Of a stretch of DNA of 64,000 nt, positions 35,654-45,019 are shown piece after piece. How positions within the stretch are numbered: position 1 is the first letter of the stretch; each line of letters begins with the position of its first letter. The stretch covers positions 1 to 64,000 of the forward strand of contig NZ_LFNF01000005.1 in assembly GCF_001045445.1 (NCBI RefSeq), read 5' to 3'. The DNA is from Chryseobacterium sp. BLS98 (GTDB lineage: Bacteria > Bacteroidota > Bacteroidia > Flavobacteriales > Weeksellaceae). A program made the position numbers and the translations under genes. The notes beneath the pieces are model-generated. The model searched no databases. It was given only the letters and a program-made list of their open reading frames with translations, and was not told the DNA's origin.

Positions 35654-36838
35654 TTACTTTTCAATAATTATTTTCCGGGTAATACTTGCGCTTTCTGTTT
35701 TTACAGTGCATAAATAAATTCCATTTTTCAGTTGTGAAACATTGATCTGTGCCTGATTTTCTTCTTTTAATACGGAAAGTCCCTTTAAATTGGTGATCTC
35801 AACAGTAAAGTTCTTTATGGTCGGATCCGGCAGCTCAACGGTTAATATGTCTTTTGCAGGGTTCGGATAGACTTTTACAGATTCCGGTGTTGTTGCAGAG
35901 GTTTCTTTTGAAGCAGAAATAGCTGTAACATTCGTAGATGCCGTGGCAAAATGTTGCATGGCTCCTACGGCGGCTTTACCTACTTTAAACACATAAAGAG
36001 GATCTACATTGGCAAAAGTGTCATTGACCGTATGCTCAGTATAACTTCTGGTATATTCATAAAAGCCTGTGATCACGTATCCTTTCTGCTCAAAAGGCAT
36101 GTAGTCTGAGGAATATGCGTTGGAAATACTGGTTTGGAGAGGAGAGTACAATGCAGTACAAGTGGCCAATTGCTGTGTAATGGTATTGGATGATGCATTA
36201 TTCCCTGACTGTCCGCCAGTATCTCTTTCACAAATGATCTTTGTATTGGTGTTGCCTAATTTGCCGCCAACCTGGTCAAGATTAAAAACCAATTTGATGT
36301 TCAGTTTCTTTACACCGCTTTGGTAGGCTACATTGTTTGCATAATGAGAACTTCCGTACAGGCCTTGTTCCTCTCCGGAGAAATGAATAAACTTAATGGA
36401 GTATTCCGTAGGAACATCTTTTAGAATACGGGCTACTTCCAGAATAACTGATGTTCCGCTGCCATTATCATTGGTACCGGGACCGGTAATAGTATCATAA
36501 TGTCCGCAGATAATTACGTACTTGTCAGGATAAAGGGTTCCCGTCTTTGTAATTACAAGGTTTTTGGAACTTGTACTTCCGAAAGTGAAAGGGTCTTCCA
36601 CGATCTGGCTGGCAGAATATCCGTAAGAAGTGTACTTGTTTTTAAGCCAGGCTAAAGTATTGGCATTATTCACAGATCCCGTGGTTTTTATTCCTAAATT
36701 GGAAAACTCCTGGAGATTGGTGGTAATGTTGGCTTGTGAAACCAGATCCGCCCTGTTCTTATAAGCCTGAACGAGGGTTTGGGCACTGACGGTTCCTACC
36801 GCTAATGCAGTGCATAAAAAGGTGGTGAATTTTTTCAT
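35654..36838 (-). CDS. Secreted M28 aminopeptidase with T9SS domain (paralogue 2)
   Basis: The 394-aa product has the same layout as its neighbours: signal peptide (SAQTL), N-terminal cap ('QAYKNRADLVSQANITTNLQEFSNLGIKTTGS'), M28 domain with 'ICGHYDT', 'NDNGSGTS', 'FSGEEQGLYGS', 'NLDQVGG' and 'HTVNDTF', and a T9SS tail from 'VKVYPNPAKDILTVELP'. It lies 63 bp before paralogue 1 and 26 bp after paralogue 3. Long stretches are identical to the neighbours, so it is a recent tandem duplicate. Confidence 0.92.
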   Translation of the reverse strand: MKKFTTFLCTALAVGTVSAQTLVQAYKNRADLVSQANITTNLQEFSNLGIKTTGSVNNANTLAWLKNKYTSYGYSASQIVEDPFTFGSTSSKNLVITKTGTLYPDKYVIICGHYDTITGPGTNDNGSGTSVILEVARILKDVPTEYSIKFIHFSGEEQGLYGSSHYANNVAYQSGVKKLNIKLVFNLDQVGGKLGNTNTKIICERDTGGQSGNNASSNTITQQLATCTALYSPLQTSISNAYSSDYMPFEQKGYVITGFYEYTRSYTEHTVNDTFANVDPLYVFKVGKAAVGAMQHFATASTNVTAISASKETSATTPESVKVYPNPAKDILTVELPDPTIKNFTVEITNLKGLSVLKEENQAQINVSQLKNGIYLCTVKTESASITRKIIIEK

Positions 36839-36864
36839 ATTAAATATTTTGGTTGGGTGTGTGG

Positions 36865-38040
36865 CTATTTTTCAATAATGATCTTTCTGCTGATACTGTT
36901 GGTGTCAGATTTTACAGTGACCATATATGTCCCGCTTGTCAGGCCGGAGGTATTTATTTTCTTTTCGTTGTCTGTATTTAAAATCAACCGGCCGTTCATG
37001 TCGCTGATCTCTACTTTAAAGTTTTTATGATCCTTCGGCAGTTCAATGTGAAGAACATCACGTGCTGGGTTAGGGTAGATTTTAACCGTTTCTAATGAAT
37101 TTTCATCCTGTACATCATCCGTGGCCAAAGTAACAGCTGAAGCTACCGCAAAATGCTGTAAGGCTCCTAAAGCTGCTTTTCCAACATTAAACACATATAC
37201 AGGATCTACATTGGCAAAAGTATCATTTACCGTATGTTCATTATAACTTCTGACCGTTTCATAAAATCCTGTAATAATGTCTCCTTTATTTTCAAAAGGC
37301 ATATAATCCGAATTATAGGCATTTGACATTGTTGTCTGAAGCGGTGAATATAATGTGGTACAGGTAGCTAATTGCTGGGTCATCGCCAATGAAGCTGCAT
37401 TATTTCCGGTTTGTCCGCTCTGGTCGCTTTCACACTTGATATTATTGTTTACATTCCCCAGTTTTCCTCCTACCTGGTCAATATTGAAAACAACCTTGAG
37501 ATTAAGCTGGCGTATGTTATTCTGGAAAACAACATTATTAACATAATGGGTACTTCCCAAAAGATTCTGCTCTTCACCTGAAAAATGAATGAACTTCACA
37601 GAATATTCCGTAGGAACGTCTTTTAAAATTCTGGCTGCTTCCAGCAAAATAGAGGTTCCGCTGCCATTGTCACTGACTCCGGGGCCCACTATCGTATCGT
37701 AATGCCCGCATATGATCACATATGTATCGGGGTATACAGTTCCTGTTTTGGTTACGATTAAATTTTTGGCAGTATTGCCTCCATAGGTAAAGGTATCTTC
37801 TGTAATCTGGCTTGCATTGTAGCCGTAAGACTGATATTTGGCTTTAAGCCATTCCAGAGCGTTGGTATTTTGTATAGTGCCTGTAGTTTTTACTCCTAGA
37901 TTTGCGAAGTCCTGAAGATTGGTTGTAATATTAGCCTGGGATATTTTATTCACCCGGGTTTGGTAGGCCTGTATAAAATTCTGACCGTAAAGACTGTATG
38001 CTGATAAAGAAAGGAGTAAAATAGTTGATATTTTTTTCAC
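36865..38040 (-). CDS. Secreted M28 aminopeptidase with T9SS domain (paralogue 3)
   Basis: The 391-aa product is the first of the tandem set in transcription order. It has a signal peptide (cleaved near LYGQN), an M28 domain with 'ICGHYDT', 'SDNGSGTS', 'FSGEEQNLLGS', 'NIDQVGG' and 'HTVNDTF', and a T9SS tail from 'VKIYPNPARDVLHIELP'. All metal ligands are present in each copy, so all three may be active. A -7 box at 38082-38075 precedes it and could serve the whole row. Confidence 0.92.
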   Translation of the reverse strand: MKKISTILLLSLSAYSLYGQNFIQAYQTRVNKISQANITTNLQDFANLGVKTTGTIQNTNALEWLKAKYQSYGYNASQITEDTFTYGGNTAKNLIVTKTGTVYPDTYVIICGHYDTIVGPGVSDNGSGTSILLEAARILKDVPTEYSVKFIHFSGEEQNLLGSTHYVNNVVFQNNIRQLNLKVVFNIDQVGGKLGNVNNNIKCESDQSGQTGNNAASLAMTQQLATCTTLYSPLQTTMSNAYNSDYMPFENKGDIITGFYETVRSYNEHTVNDTFANVDPVYVFNVGKAALGALQHFAVASAVTLATDDVQDENSLETVKIYPNPARDVLHIELPKDHKNFKVEISDMNGRLILNTDNEKKINTSGLTSGTYMVTVKSDTNSISRKIIIEK

Positions 38041-38074
38041 TTTTAACTAAATTTTTATAGATTTAATAATGCAG

Positions 38075-38082
38075 CAAATGTA
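38075..38082 (-). promoter_or_regulatory. -7 box of the M28 row
   Basis: TACATTTG (minus strand) matches TAnnTTTG and lies 34 bp before the ATG of the first M28 gene. No TTTG occurs at 17-23 bp upstream, so confidence is moderate. Confidence 0.5.
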
Positions 38083-38221
38083 GATAATAAAAATCAATTT
38101 TATTTTATGCAAAATAGAAAAAATCTTTAGTGAAGCTTCATTTTTTCTAATCGGCTTAAATGTGAGAAAATAAATCTATCATTTGTGATTTTTAAAGAAA
38201 AAAATATATTCCAGAAACAAC

Positions 38222-38246
38222 AAAAATCCCGGGCAAAGCCCGGGAT
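38222..38246 (-). terminator. Terminator of rpmI-rplT
   Basis: The perfect 9-bp GC-rich stem ATCCCGGGC / GCCCGGGAT (38226-38234 and 38238-38246) with a 3-nt loop is followed on the minus strand by TTTTTG. Confidence 0.88.
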
Positions 38247-38271
38247 TATATTGATAACAAAAAATTCTACA

Positions 38272-38616
38272 TTATTTTACTTGATCTACAACTGCTTTGA
38301 AAGCTTCAGGGTGATTCATTGCTAAATCTGCTAAAACTTTTCTGTTAAGCTCTACGTTGTTCTTTTTAAGAGCTCCCATAAACTGAGAGTAAGACATTCC
38401 GTGTTCTCTGGCACCTGCATTGATACGAGTGATCCAAAGTGATCTGAAATTTCTCTTTTTCTCTTTTCTTCCACGGTAAGCATATTGCATTGCTTTTTCT
38501 ACCGCGTTTTTAGCTACAGTCCAAACGTTCTTTCTTCTACCGAAAAAACCTTTAGCTTGCTTCATAATTTTCTTTCTGCGAGCTCTTGAAGCTACTGCAT
38601 TTACTGATCTTGGCAT
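38272..38616 (-). CDS. rplT: 50S ribosomal protein L20
   Basis: The 114-aa product is a typical bL20 with basic N-terminus ([29 protein letters not shown] style), '[27 protein letters not shown]' and '[12 protein letters not shown]'. It binds 23S rRNA early in large-subunit assembly. It follows rpmI by 117 bp and is closed by a terminator. Confidence 0.97.
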   Translation of the reverse strand: MPRSVNAVASRARRKKIMKQAKGFFGRRKNVWTVAKNAVEKAMQYAYRGRKEKKRNFRSLWITRINAGAREHGMSYSQFMGALKKNNVELNRKVLADLAMNHPEAFKAVVDQVK

Positions 38617-38733
38617 AATTTAAATTGTTTTTTTGAAAAGGGCGGCAGTTGACCTGCTCTTAGTGGCACCATTTCAGGGTTAAATTGTTGAATTTGTTTG
38701 AATTCTTATAAACCGAATATAGATTTATAAAAA

Positions 38734-38931
38734 CTACTTAATGGCTAATTGACGTAAAACACTTTTCTCATCCACAGAAGCTACGTAAGAAGTCTGCGTA
38801 AGATTTCTCTTCTGCTTAGTTTCTTTCTTAGTTAAGATGTGGCTTTTGAAAGCATTTTTTCTTTTAATCTTACCAGTTCCGGTAAGTTTAAAACGCTTTT
38901 TAGCACCTGATTTCGTTTTTAATTTTGGCAT
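38734..38931 (-). CDS. rpmI: 50S ribosomal protein L35
   Basis: The 65-aa very basic protein starts [25 protein letters not shown], the standard bL35 beginning. It is in operon with rplT. Unlike the usual infC-rpmI-rplT order, infC is more than 2 kb away here, and rpmI has its own promoter. Confidence 0.97.
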   Translation of the reverse strand: MPKLKTKSGAKKRFKLTGTGKIKRKNAFKSHILTKKETKQKRNLTQTSYVASVDEKSVLRQLAIK

Positions 38932-39004
38932 TGTTCTGCTTTTTTATTGTTTTGTTATCAATATCTTGTCCTTGATTCCTGCAATACAGAGGAATTACAG
39001 TTTG

Positions 39005-39032
39005 CAAAGATACAAAAAAAATTCAATCCAAA
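39005..39032 (-). promoter_or_regulatory. Promoter of rpmI-rplT
   Basis: On the minus strand TTTG (39032-39029) and TATCTTTG (39012-39005) are separated by 16 bp, close to the Bacteroidetes consensus. The leader before rpmI would be about 70 bases. This supports expression independent of infC. Confidence 0.75.
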
Positions 39033-39065
39033 CTTTCATTGTCTTTGATTTTGTCGGATATCCAT

Positions 39066-39094
39066 ATAAAAAGCCGTCTCTGCATGAGACGGCT
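39066..39094 (-). terminator. Terminator of the lectin lipoprotein gene
   Basis: The perfect 9-bp stem AGCCGTCTC / GAGACGGCT (39072-39080 and 39086-39094) is followed on the minus strand by TTTTTAT. It lies 17 bp after the stop. Confidence 0.85.
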
Positions 39095-39111
39095 ATGATT
39101 AAAAGTTTTTA

Positions 39112-39681
39112 TTATAAGAAGTCTTCCACGATGATGTCGTTTCTTTCTTCGTTATTTCCACCTAAAATAACTTTAATTCTGAATCCTGAAGGAATAGCAG
39201 CCCCGGTTCTTGAATAAAGCTGAAGCTTAACGTGCGGATTGGCTACATAATAATTAACTGCAGTATTCGAACTCCAAAGAGCATTTCCGTCTCTGTAAAT
39301 CACCATATTCCCATCATTCTGTACAATAAGCCTTGGAGTACCTGTGCTTCTGTAGGTATTGGAATGCCAGATTACATTAGTTTGTCCCGGCCTTTCTCTG
39401 TAAAGAACAAGATTGTTGTCCGTCTGCATGATAAATTTGTAAGTGCTCCCACCGTACTCCATAGTGATAGATTGTCCGGCTTCCAATATCTGCGGATGGT
39501 TGGTACTTTCCTTTAAAAGGGTATAGCGTGTAAGATCCAAAATACGGGATTCACTGTTTTTACCTGCAATGCTGTGCTTTTCATTTTGCACATTCGTATT
39601 CACATTGTCAAGAACATCATCCTGAGCGCAAGATGCAAGAAGCATCGGAAGACTTAATAAAGTCAGTAATTTAAATTTCAT
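39112..39681 (-). CDS. Lipoprotein with bulb-type (monocot mannose-binding) lectin domain
   Basis: The 189-aa product has a lipobox signal (LLASCAQDD). The B-lectin domain (about 60-165) shows the mannose-binding pattern QxDxNxVxY in 'QTDNNLVLYRE' and 'QNDGNMVIYRD', plus 'VIWHSNTYR' and 'ALWSSNT'. This fold binds mannose-type sugars; in bacteria it occurs in lectin-like bacteriocins and surface proteins. Here one domain on a lipid anchor suggests glycan binding at the cell surface. A -7 box (TATATTTG, 39721-39714) and a terminator make it a stand-alone unit set between infC and rpmI. Confidence 0.82.
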   Translation of the reverse strand: MKFKLLTLLSLPMLLASCAQDDVLDNVNTNVQNEKHSIAGKNSESRILDLTRYTLLKESTNHPQILEAGQSITMEYGGSTYKFIMQTDNNLVLYRERPGQTNVIWHSNTYRSTGTPRLIVQNDGNMVIYRDGNALWSSNTAVNYYVANPHVKLQLYSRTGAAIPSGFRIKVILGGNNEERNDIIVEDFL

Positions 39682-40038
39682 GGTATATTTATATTTGACG
39701 CTGCAAATATAATAATTAATGCCATTAATTCACTATTTAAGGATTAAATAAGTATTAATAATCCTTTATTAATGGTTTATTTCAATTAATTTTAAGACAC
39801 TTTTTAGTGATCAAATAGGTAATAACCAATGACTTTCTTAAGGATAATTTGGAAATATTCTTTAGAAAGTTAATTAATGACTTAAAAAAAACAGAAGACT
39901 ACTGATTAATTGTTCCTTTCTCTGTAACAGACGTACGGAGAAAGCAGGGAAGGGAAGGTTTATATGAAATTGATATGAGATACCTGAGAATTTAAATACT
40001 TCAGTTATACTGATATTTCTGTAAAATGGTAAAAGCGA
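39682..40038. other. Gap upstream of the lectin gene: two hairpins, no gene
   Basis: Besides the -7 box at 39714-39721, the gap holds an 8-bp dyad AAGGATTA / TAATCCTT (39739-39746 and 39759-39766) and a hairpin CTTTCTCTGTA / TACGGAGAAAG (39916-39944, one G-T pair) without a T run. No coding frame is convincing. Confidence 0.5.
39714..39721 (-). promoter_or_regulatory. -7 box of the lectin gene
   Basis: TATATTTG (minus strand) matches TAnnTTTG, 32 bp before the ATG. Confidence 0.5.
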
Positions 40039-40743
40039 TCAGCCACGATAGCCAGCTCTTTTAGTTCGGATTTCATAATGATCGCAGCCATATATTTCCT
40101 GTACGCAGCAAATTTTTTCAGTGGGCAGTTCCATATATTCACTTTTATTAGTGACTTTTATATATTTTTCTTTCTGAGAAACAAAACAGAGCATTGTCCC
40201 GAAGCCGCTTTGTCCAAAAACACTGTAGTCACCAAACATGCATCCGTAGCAGTTTTTGAATTGGTATTTATCTTCAAACTGATCACGGATTTGGTCAAAT
40301 GCAGATTCGATCAGATCACTTGTTCCGATATAGGTTTTTTCGTCTATGGTTATAGAAAGTTTTATTTCCTCAAATTCGAGTCCGCCTTTTGGTTTTGGCC
40401 TGGCATTTCCCAAGGAATATTCAACTTTTAAGTCGGAATAAAATTCAGAATAATCTGTTTTGTCTATGATCAGTTGGGGAATAGAAATTTCAAAAACACA
40501 ATTGCAAAGGGCTTTTTCAACTATATCTGTATTGTAAATCGGTGTTTCAAAAAAAGTAAATCTTTTTAGCTGCTCACTTGTGTATTTAGTTTTGTCAAAA
40601 ACAATTAAGTCGGCAAATTCAGAACCTGAAAATTTGACACCATCAATTTCTGTGAATAAATTTTTAAAATCATTCTCAATGATTATTGCTGTCTTTCCAA
40701 AATTGTCTTTATAGGTTCCGTTATATTTTGCCTGCTTTTTCAT
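40039..40743 (-). CDS. Protein of unknown function (possibly DUF6304-like)
   Basis: The 234-aa cytoplasmic-type protein has no signal. A Cys-containing segment 'NCYGCMFGDYSVFGQSGFGTMLCFVSQKEKYI' near 170-200 and further Cys in 'KICCVQEIYGCDHYEIRTKRAGYRG' are its clearest marks and recall the DUF6304 style; this is a weak assignment. It lies between infC and the lectin gene with its own -7-like box at 40894-40887, about 140 bp upstream. Function unknown. Confidence 0.6.
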   Translation of the reverse strand: MKKQAKYNGTYKDNFGKTAIIIENDFKNLFTEIDGVKFSGSEFADLIVFDKTKYTSEQLKRFTFFETPIYNTDIVEKALCNCVFEISIPQLIIDKTDYSEFYSDLKVEYSLGNARPKPKGGLEFEEIKLSITIDEKTYIGTSDLIESAFDQIRDQFEDKYQFKNCYGCMFGDYSVFGQSGFGTMLCFVSQKEKYIKVTNKSEYMELPTEKICCVQEIYGCDHYEIRTKRAGYRG

Positions 40744-40954
40744 ATTTAATTTTCAATAGCCTCATAATCAATATCTAAGGCTTTGTACCAGAGAACAGGG
40801 AGTATTTAAAATTATTAGTATTTTCCGGATTAGTCTACCAATCAAAATAAAGAAAAAACACCCAAAATCAGTTGTCTGTATTCTTACAAATATAAATAAA
40901 AGTGTGAACAGATTGACTAATAGTTTTATGCTATAGTAAACAAATAATTGAAAA

Positions 40955-40982
40955 CAAAAAAACCTCAAAATACTTTGAGGTT
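40955..40982 (-). terminator. Terminator of thrS-infC
   Basis: The 9-bp stem AACCTCAAA / TTTGAGGTT (40961-40969 and 40974-40982) is followed on the minus strand by TTTTTTTG. It shows that infC transcription ends here, before rpmI-rplT. Confidence 0.85.
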
Positions 40983-41017
40983 GATATGATCGGAAACAGA
41001 CATTGCGTCTGTTAAAA

Positions 41018-41578
41018 CTATTTAGCTGGTTTTTTAGGACTCATCATCATGATCATTCTTTTTCCTTCAAGCTTTGGAAGCTGATCTACTTTTCCAACGT
41101 GCTCCAGTTCCTGGGCAAGTTTCAGAAGTAATATTTCTCCCTGATCTTTAAAGATAATTGAACGTCCTTTAAAAAATACGTAGGTTTTCAATTTTGAACC
41201 TTCTTCAAGAAACTTTTCAGCATGCTTCTTCTTAAATTCATAATCGTGATCATCAGTCTGAGGCCCGAAACGGATCTCTTTTACAACCACTTTTACCTGC
41301 TTGGCTTTTAGTTCCTTTTGCTTTTTCTTTTGCTCGTATAAAAACTTCTTATAGTCTAATATTCTTGCAATGAAAGGCTCAGCCTTATCGGAGATTACGA
41401 CCAGATCAAGCTCCTGCTCTGTGGCAAGCTGTCTTGCTTTGTCAATCGGATAAACTCCTGGCTCTACGTTATCGCCCACCAAACGAAGCTCTCTCACACG
41501 AATTTTATCGTTGATCAAGTGTAAGTCCTCCTGTACCGGACGTCTCTGTGGGCCCCTGTTGTTAAATCTTTGTGCTAT
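41018..41578 (-). CDS. infC: Translation initiation factor IF-3, probable ATA start
   Basis: IF-3 N-domain ('[32 protein letters not shown]') and C-domain ('[31 protein letters not shown]', '[21 protein letters not shown]') are complete. The first ordinary start codon in frame is TTG at 41518. The frame upstream still reads [19 protein letters not shown], a conserved-looking basic IF-3 extension, back to an ATA at 41578-41576, and an in-frame stop lies five codons further up (41593). No ATG, GTG or TTG lies between. Non-AUG starts (AUU in E. coli) allow IF-3 to limit its own synthesis, so ATA is the likely start and gives 186 aa. The gene is 130 bp downstream of thrS. Confidence 0.9.
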   Translation of the reverse strand: MAQRFNNRGPQRRPVQEDLHLINDKIRVRELRLVGDNVEPGVYPIDKARQLATEQELDLVVISDKAEPFIARILDYKKFLYEQKKKQKELKAKQVKVVVKEIRFGPQTDDHDYEFKKKHAEKFLEEGSKLKTYVFFKGRSIIFKDQGEILLLKLAQELEHVGKVDQLPKLEGKRMIMMMSPKKPAK

Positions 41579-41619
41579 TGTATTATAATTTTATTGGTTA
41601 ATTACTATTTTATCTTAAA

Positions 41620-41677
41620 TTAAAAGATTGAGGAATTAAGAGATTGAAAAATTACTAAGCGTAAATCAATCTTTTAA
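41620..41677. repeat. 12-bp inverted repeat between thrS and infC
   Basis: TTAAAAGATTGA (41620-41631) and TCAATCTTTTAA (41666-41677) are perfect complements separated by 34 bp, in an AT-rich gap with further related copies (TTAATCTTTTAA). It may fold in the thrS-infC transcript; its role is unknown. Confidence 0.5.
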
Positions 41678-41708
41678 TCATTAAATTTTTTAATCTTTTA
41701 ATTAAATT

Positions 41709-43628
41709 TTATATCGCTGCTTCTTTCTTAAAGTAAGCAACAAAATCTTCCATGCTCATGACGCCAAGGTCGCCTTCACCACGTCTCCTTACGGAAATCG
41801 TACCTTCATTTTCCTCATTTTCACCTACAACCAGCATGAATGGGATTTTCTTTAATTCCGCATCACGGATCTTTTTCCCTGTTTTCTCATTCCTGTCGTC
41901 AATTAGACCGCTAATATCGTGATTTTCCAAAAATTGTGAAACTTTTTTTGAATAATCTACATATTTTTCACTGATCGGTAAAATAATGAACTGATCCGGG
42001 CTCAGCCATAGTGGGAAATCTCCTGCTGTGTTTTCTAACAGGATCGCAATAAAACGCTCCATAGAACCGAATGGTGCTCTGTGAATCATTACCGGTCTGT
42101 GCTTCTCATTATCGCTTCCGATATAGTGAAGGTCAAATCTTTCCGGTAAGTTGTAATCCACCTGGATAGTTCCAAGCTGCCATTTTCTTCCTAAAGCATC
42201 TTTTACCATGAAATCCAGTTTTGGACCGTAGAATGCAGCTTCACCATATTCTACAATCGTTTTCAAACCTTTTTTCTCTGCTGCATTGATGATTGCGTTT
42301 TCGGCTTTTTCCCAATTTTCATCAGAACCGATATATTTTTCTCTGTTATCAGGATCTCTTAAAGACACCTGAGTTACAAAATCTTCAAAACCTAATGATT
42401 TGAACACATAAAGTGTTAAATCAATTACCTTCTCAAATTCTTCTGAAAGCTGATCCGGAGTACAGAAAAGGTGGGCATCATCCTGAGTAAATCCACGAAC
42501 TCTTGTCAGTCCGTGAAGCTCTCCGCTCTGCTCATATCTGTACACTGTTCCGAATTCTGCATATCTCTTTGGAAGATCCCTGTAGCTCCATTGTGAAGTT
42601 TTGTAGATCTCACAGTGGTGAGGGCAGTTCATAGGCTTCAGCATGAATTCTTCTCCTTCATTGGGAGTTTTGATCGGCTGGAAGCTGTCTGCTCCATATT
42701 TATCCCAGTGCCCGGAAGTTACATACAGTTCTTTTGACCCGATGTGCGGCGACATGACGAACTCATAACCTCCTCTTTTCTGAGCATCAGAAAGGAAATT
42801 TTCCAGTTTTCTTCTTAAAGCAGTTCCTTTCGGAAGCCATAACGGAAGACCGGCACCCACTTTTTCAGAGAATGCAAAAATGCCCAGTTCTTTACCCAGC
42901 TTTCTGTGGTCTCTTCTTTTAGCTTCTTCCAGTTTTTCAAGATATTCAGTAAGTTCTTTCTGTTTAGGGAAAGAAATACCGTAAACTCTTGTCAGCTGAG
43001 GATTTTTTTCATTTCCTCTCCAGTAAGCTCCGGCTGCATTCAGAATCTTAACAGCTTTTACAATACTTGTATTCGGAATGTGACCTCCACGGCATAAATC
43101 TGTGAAATTATCATGAGTTACAAAAGTGATTTCTCCATCATTAAGATTGGAAATAAGCTCTACTTTGTAAGGGTTATCGGCATATGTTTTTAATGCTTCT
43201 TCTTTGGAAACAGGGTAAAGAGAGAATGTTGAGCCTTTTTTGGCATTTTCCAAAACTTTCTTTTCAATCTTCTCAAAATCTTTTTCGGATAAACTCTCGT
43301 TCCCAAAATCTACATCATAATAGAATCCGCTTTCAATGGCAGGTCCGATCGTTAATTTAGCATCAGGATAAAATTCAAGGATAGCCTGCGCCAACAAGTG
43401 GGCAGAAGAATGCCAGAACGCTTTCTTACCAAGATCATCATTCCATGTTAACAACTGTACCGTTGAATCCGTGGTTATAGGTGTGGTCGTTTCTACTTGT
43501 TTGCCGTTTACAACTGCGGAAATGGTATTTCTAGCCAATCCCTCGCTTATAGATTTTGCCACATCTAAAGGAGTAACTGCTCCTTCGAATTCTTTGACAC
43601 TATTGTCTGGAAGTGTAATTTTTATCAT
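41709..43628 (-). CDS. thrS: Threonyl-tRNA synthetase
   Basis: The 639-aa protein has all parts in order. The TGS domain is at 1-60. The editing (SAD) domain has [10 protein letters not shown] and '[10 protein letters not shown]'. The class II core has motif 2 '[31 protein letters not shown]' and zinc ligands '[10 protein letters not shown]' and '[13 protein letters not shown]'. The C-terminal anticodon-binding domain starts at about 540. It charges tRNA-Thr. A -7-like TATTTTTG (43660-43653) lies 25 bp upstream. No T-box is seen, as expected in this phylum. Confidence 0.97.
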   Translation of the reverse strand: MIKITLPDNSVKEFEGAVTPLDVAKSISEGLARNTISAVVNGKQVETTTPITTDSTVQLLTWNDDLGKKAFWHSSAHLLAQAILEFYPDAKLTIGPAIESGFYYDVDFGNESLSEKDFEKIEKKVLENAKKGSTFSLYPVSKEEALKTYADNPYKVELISNLNDGEITFVTHDNFTDLCRGGHIPNTSIVKAVKILNAAGAYWRGNEKNPQLTRVYGISFPKQKELTEYLEKLEEAKRRDHRKLGKELGIFAFSEKVGAGLPLWLPKGTALRRKLENFLSDAQKRGGYEFVMSPHIGSKELYVTSGHWDKYGADSFQPIKTPNEGEEFMLKPMNCPHHCEIYKTSQWSYRDLPKRYAEFGTVYRYEQSGELHGLTRVRGFTQDDAHLFCTPDQLSEEFEKVIDLTLYVFKSLGFEDFVTQVSLRDPDNREKYIGSDENWEKAENAIINAAEKKGLKTIVEYGEAAFYGPKLDFMVKDALGRKWQLGTIQVDYNLPERFDLHYIGSDNEKHRPVMIHRAPFGSMERFIAILLENTAGDFPLWLSPDQFIILPISEKYVDYSKKVSQFLENHDISGLIDDRNEKTGKKIRDAELKKIPFMLVVGENEENEGTISVRRRGEGDLGVMSMEDFVAYFKKEAAI

Positions 43629-43981
43629 TGTTTACTAAAAAATTTTAAGATGCAAAAATACGCATTTTTTAGATAAAATACTATATTAGCCAGTATTTAG
43701 AATAAGAATTAACATCAAATATGAAAAAGATTGCTGCAGTTTTGGGTTTCTTTATTTTTGCATGATGTATTTTACGGAGAAATGCATCAAGATTTACCAT
43801 TTCTTACAATCTGAATATTGATTACAAAAAACCTTCCTGCAGGCTATAGAAAGAATAATGATAATTTTGAGTATAGCTGGAAAGAAGTATAAAATCTTTG
43901 GAGACTTTGTTCCCGGTAGTACGTTAAATTTATCAATAATGCATTAGAAAAAACAACAAATATAATTACCAAATTAATCAT
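43629..43981. other. Gap with a decayed secreted-protein fragment
   Basis: The thrS promoter region is at the left. On the plus strand an ATG at 43720 opens a signal-peptide-like frame (MKKIAAVLGFFIFA) that stops after 14 codons. The following 200 bp give short peptide pieces in shifting frames, broken by stops. It looks like the remnant of a small secreted protein gene; its family cannot be named. Confidence 0.4.
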
Positions 43982-44953
43982 ATGAATTTTAATATCGATC
44001 TACACTGCGACTTATTGTGCTATTTACTTGAAGAAGGTTCGGCAATTGATGACAGGGAATTGGGCTGCTCACTTCCTTTTTTAAAACAGGGAAACGTAAA
44101 GCTTCAGGTAATGGCTATATATTCCGGTACAGGGGGAAACAGTTCTGTAAACGGGATAAAGCAGAGCCAAATATTTTCCGAGCTGATAAAAAGCGAAAAC
44201 TTTTTCTTATTCGAAGGTGAGAACTATAAAAACATTGAAAACACTGATAAAGTAGGCGTTATAGCTTCCATTGAAAATGCCTCAGGATTTTGTAGCGAAG
44301 ATGACACCCTGGAATCGGGCTTTAAAAACCTGGAAACGATTATTGGGAATACGAAGAAAATTCTTTACTTAGGAATCACTCACCATACAGAAAACCGTTT
44401 CGGAGGCGGAAATAATTCCGAAGCCGGACTGAAAGATGACGGAAAAGTATTGATCGATTATATTGCAGACAGGAAAATTGCCATAGATCTTGCCCATACA
44501 AGCGATCAGCTGGCTTACGGTATTCTGAATTATATAGATCAGAAAAATTACAGCATTCCTGTTCTGGCAAGCCATTCCAATTACCGGAGCATTCAGAACC
44601 AGAAAAGAAACCTTCCGGACGAACTTGCCCAAGAAGTTATTAAAAGAAAAGGATTAATAGGCCTCAACCTTATAAAAGACTGGCTGGATGATGAGAGCCC
44701 GGAAAGATTATACGAACATATTCAGCATGGGCTTGATCTTGGCGGAAAAGACGCTATTGCGTATGGTTTAGATTTTTTCCATGATAAAGCCCATCCGGAC
44801 CAATCCCGTTATCCTTTTTTCTTTGAAGGATATGATAATGCTTCAGCATTTAATACTATCAACAGCAGGCTTGAAAAGGATTTCTCACCCGAATTGATGG
44901 AGAAGATCAGTCATGCGAATGCTTTGAAATTTCTGGAAAGAATTTCGGTTTAA
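43982..44953 (+). CDS. Membrane dipeptidase, M19 family
   Basis: The 323-aa product is an amidohydrolase-fold dipeptidase. Expected zinc ligands are seen: His-x-Asp in 'DLHCDLL', bridging Glu in 'IASIENASG', and His in 'IDLAHTS' and 'LASHSNYR'. The conserved 'GLDFFHDK' near 260 is also present. There is no signal peptide, so it is probably cytoplasmic despite the family name. It splits dipeptides, often including D-residues. It is a single gene converging on the 45061-46605 gene. Confidence 0.88.
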   Translation: MNFNIDLHCDLLCYLLEEGSAIDDRELGCSLPFLKQGNVKLQVMAIYSGTGGNSSVNGIKQSQIFSELIKSENFFLFEGENYKNIENTDKVGVIASIENASGFCSEDDTLESGFKNLETIIGNTKKILYLGITHHTENRFGGGNNSEAGLKDDGKVLIDYIADRKIAIDLAHTSDQLAYGILNYIDQKNYSIPVLASHSNYRSIQNQKRNLPDELAQEVIKRKGLIGLNLIKDWLDDESPERLYEHIQHGLDLGGKDAIAYGLDFFHDKAHPDQSRYPFFFEGYDNASAFNTINSRLEKDFSPELMEKISHANALKFLERISV

Positions 44954-45019
44954 AATCTGGTGGCTTGGGGAGTCTCAGCCACCAGATGTTGTACTTACTG
45001 ATTAATATACTAAAATATT

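Noticed and set aside
41018..41518. infC start at TTG 41518
   Set aside because: It would cut off a basic N-terminal extension that is in frame and typical of IF-3; the ATA start is preferred, although not proven.
43629..43700. T-box riboswitch upstream of thrS
   Set aside because: The gap is short, has no T-box core sequence or terminator, and T-boxes are not typical of this phylum.
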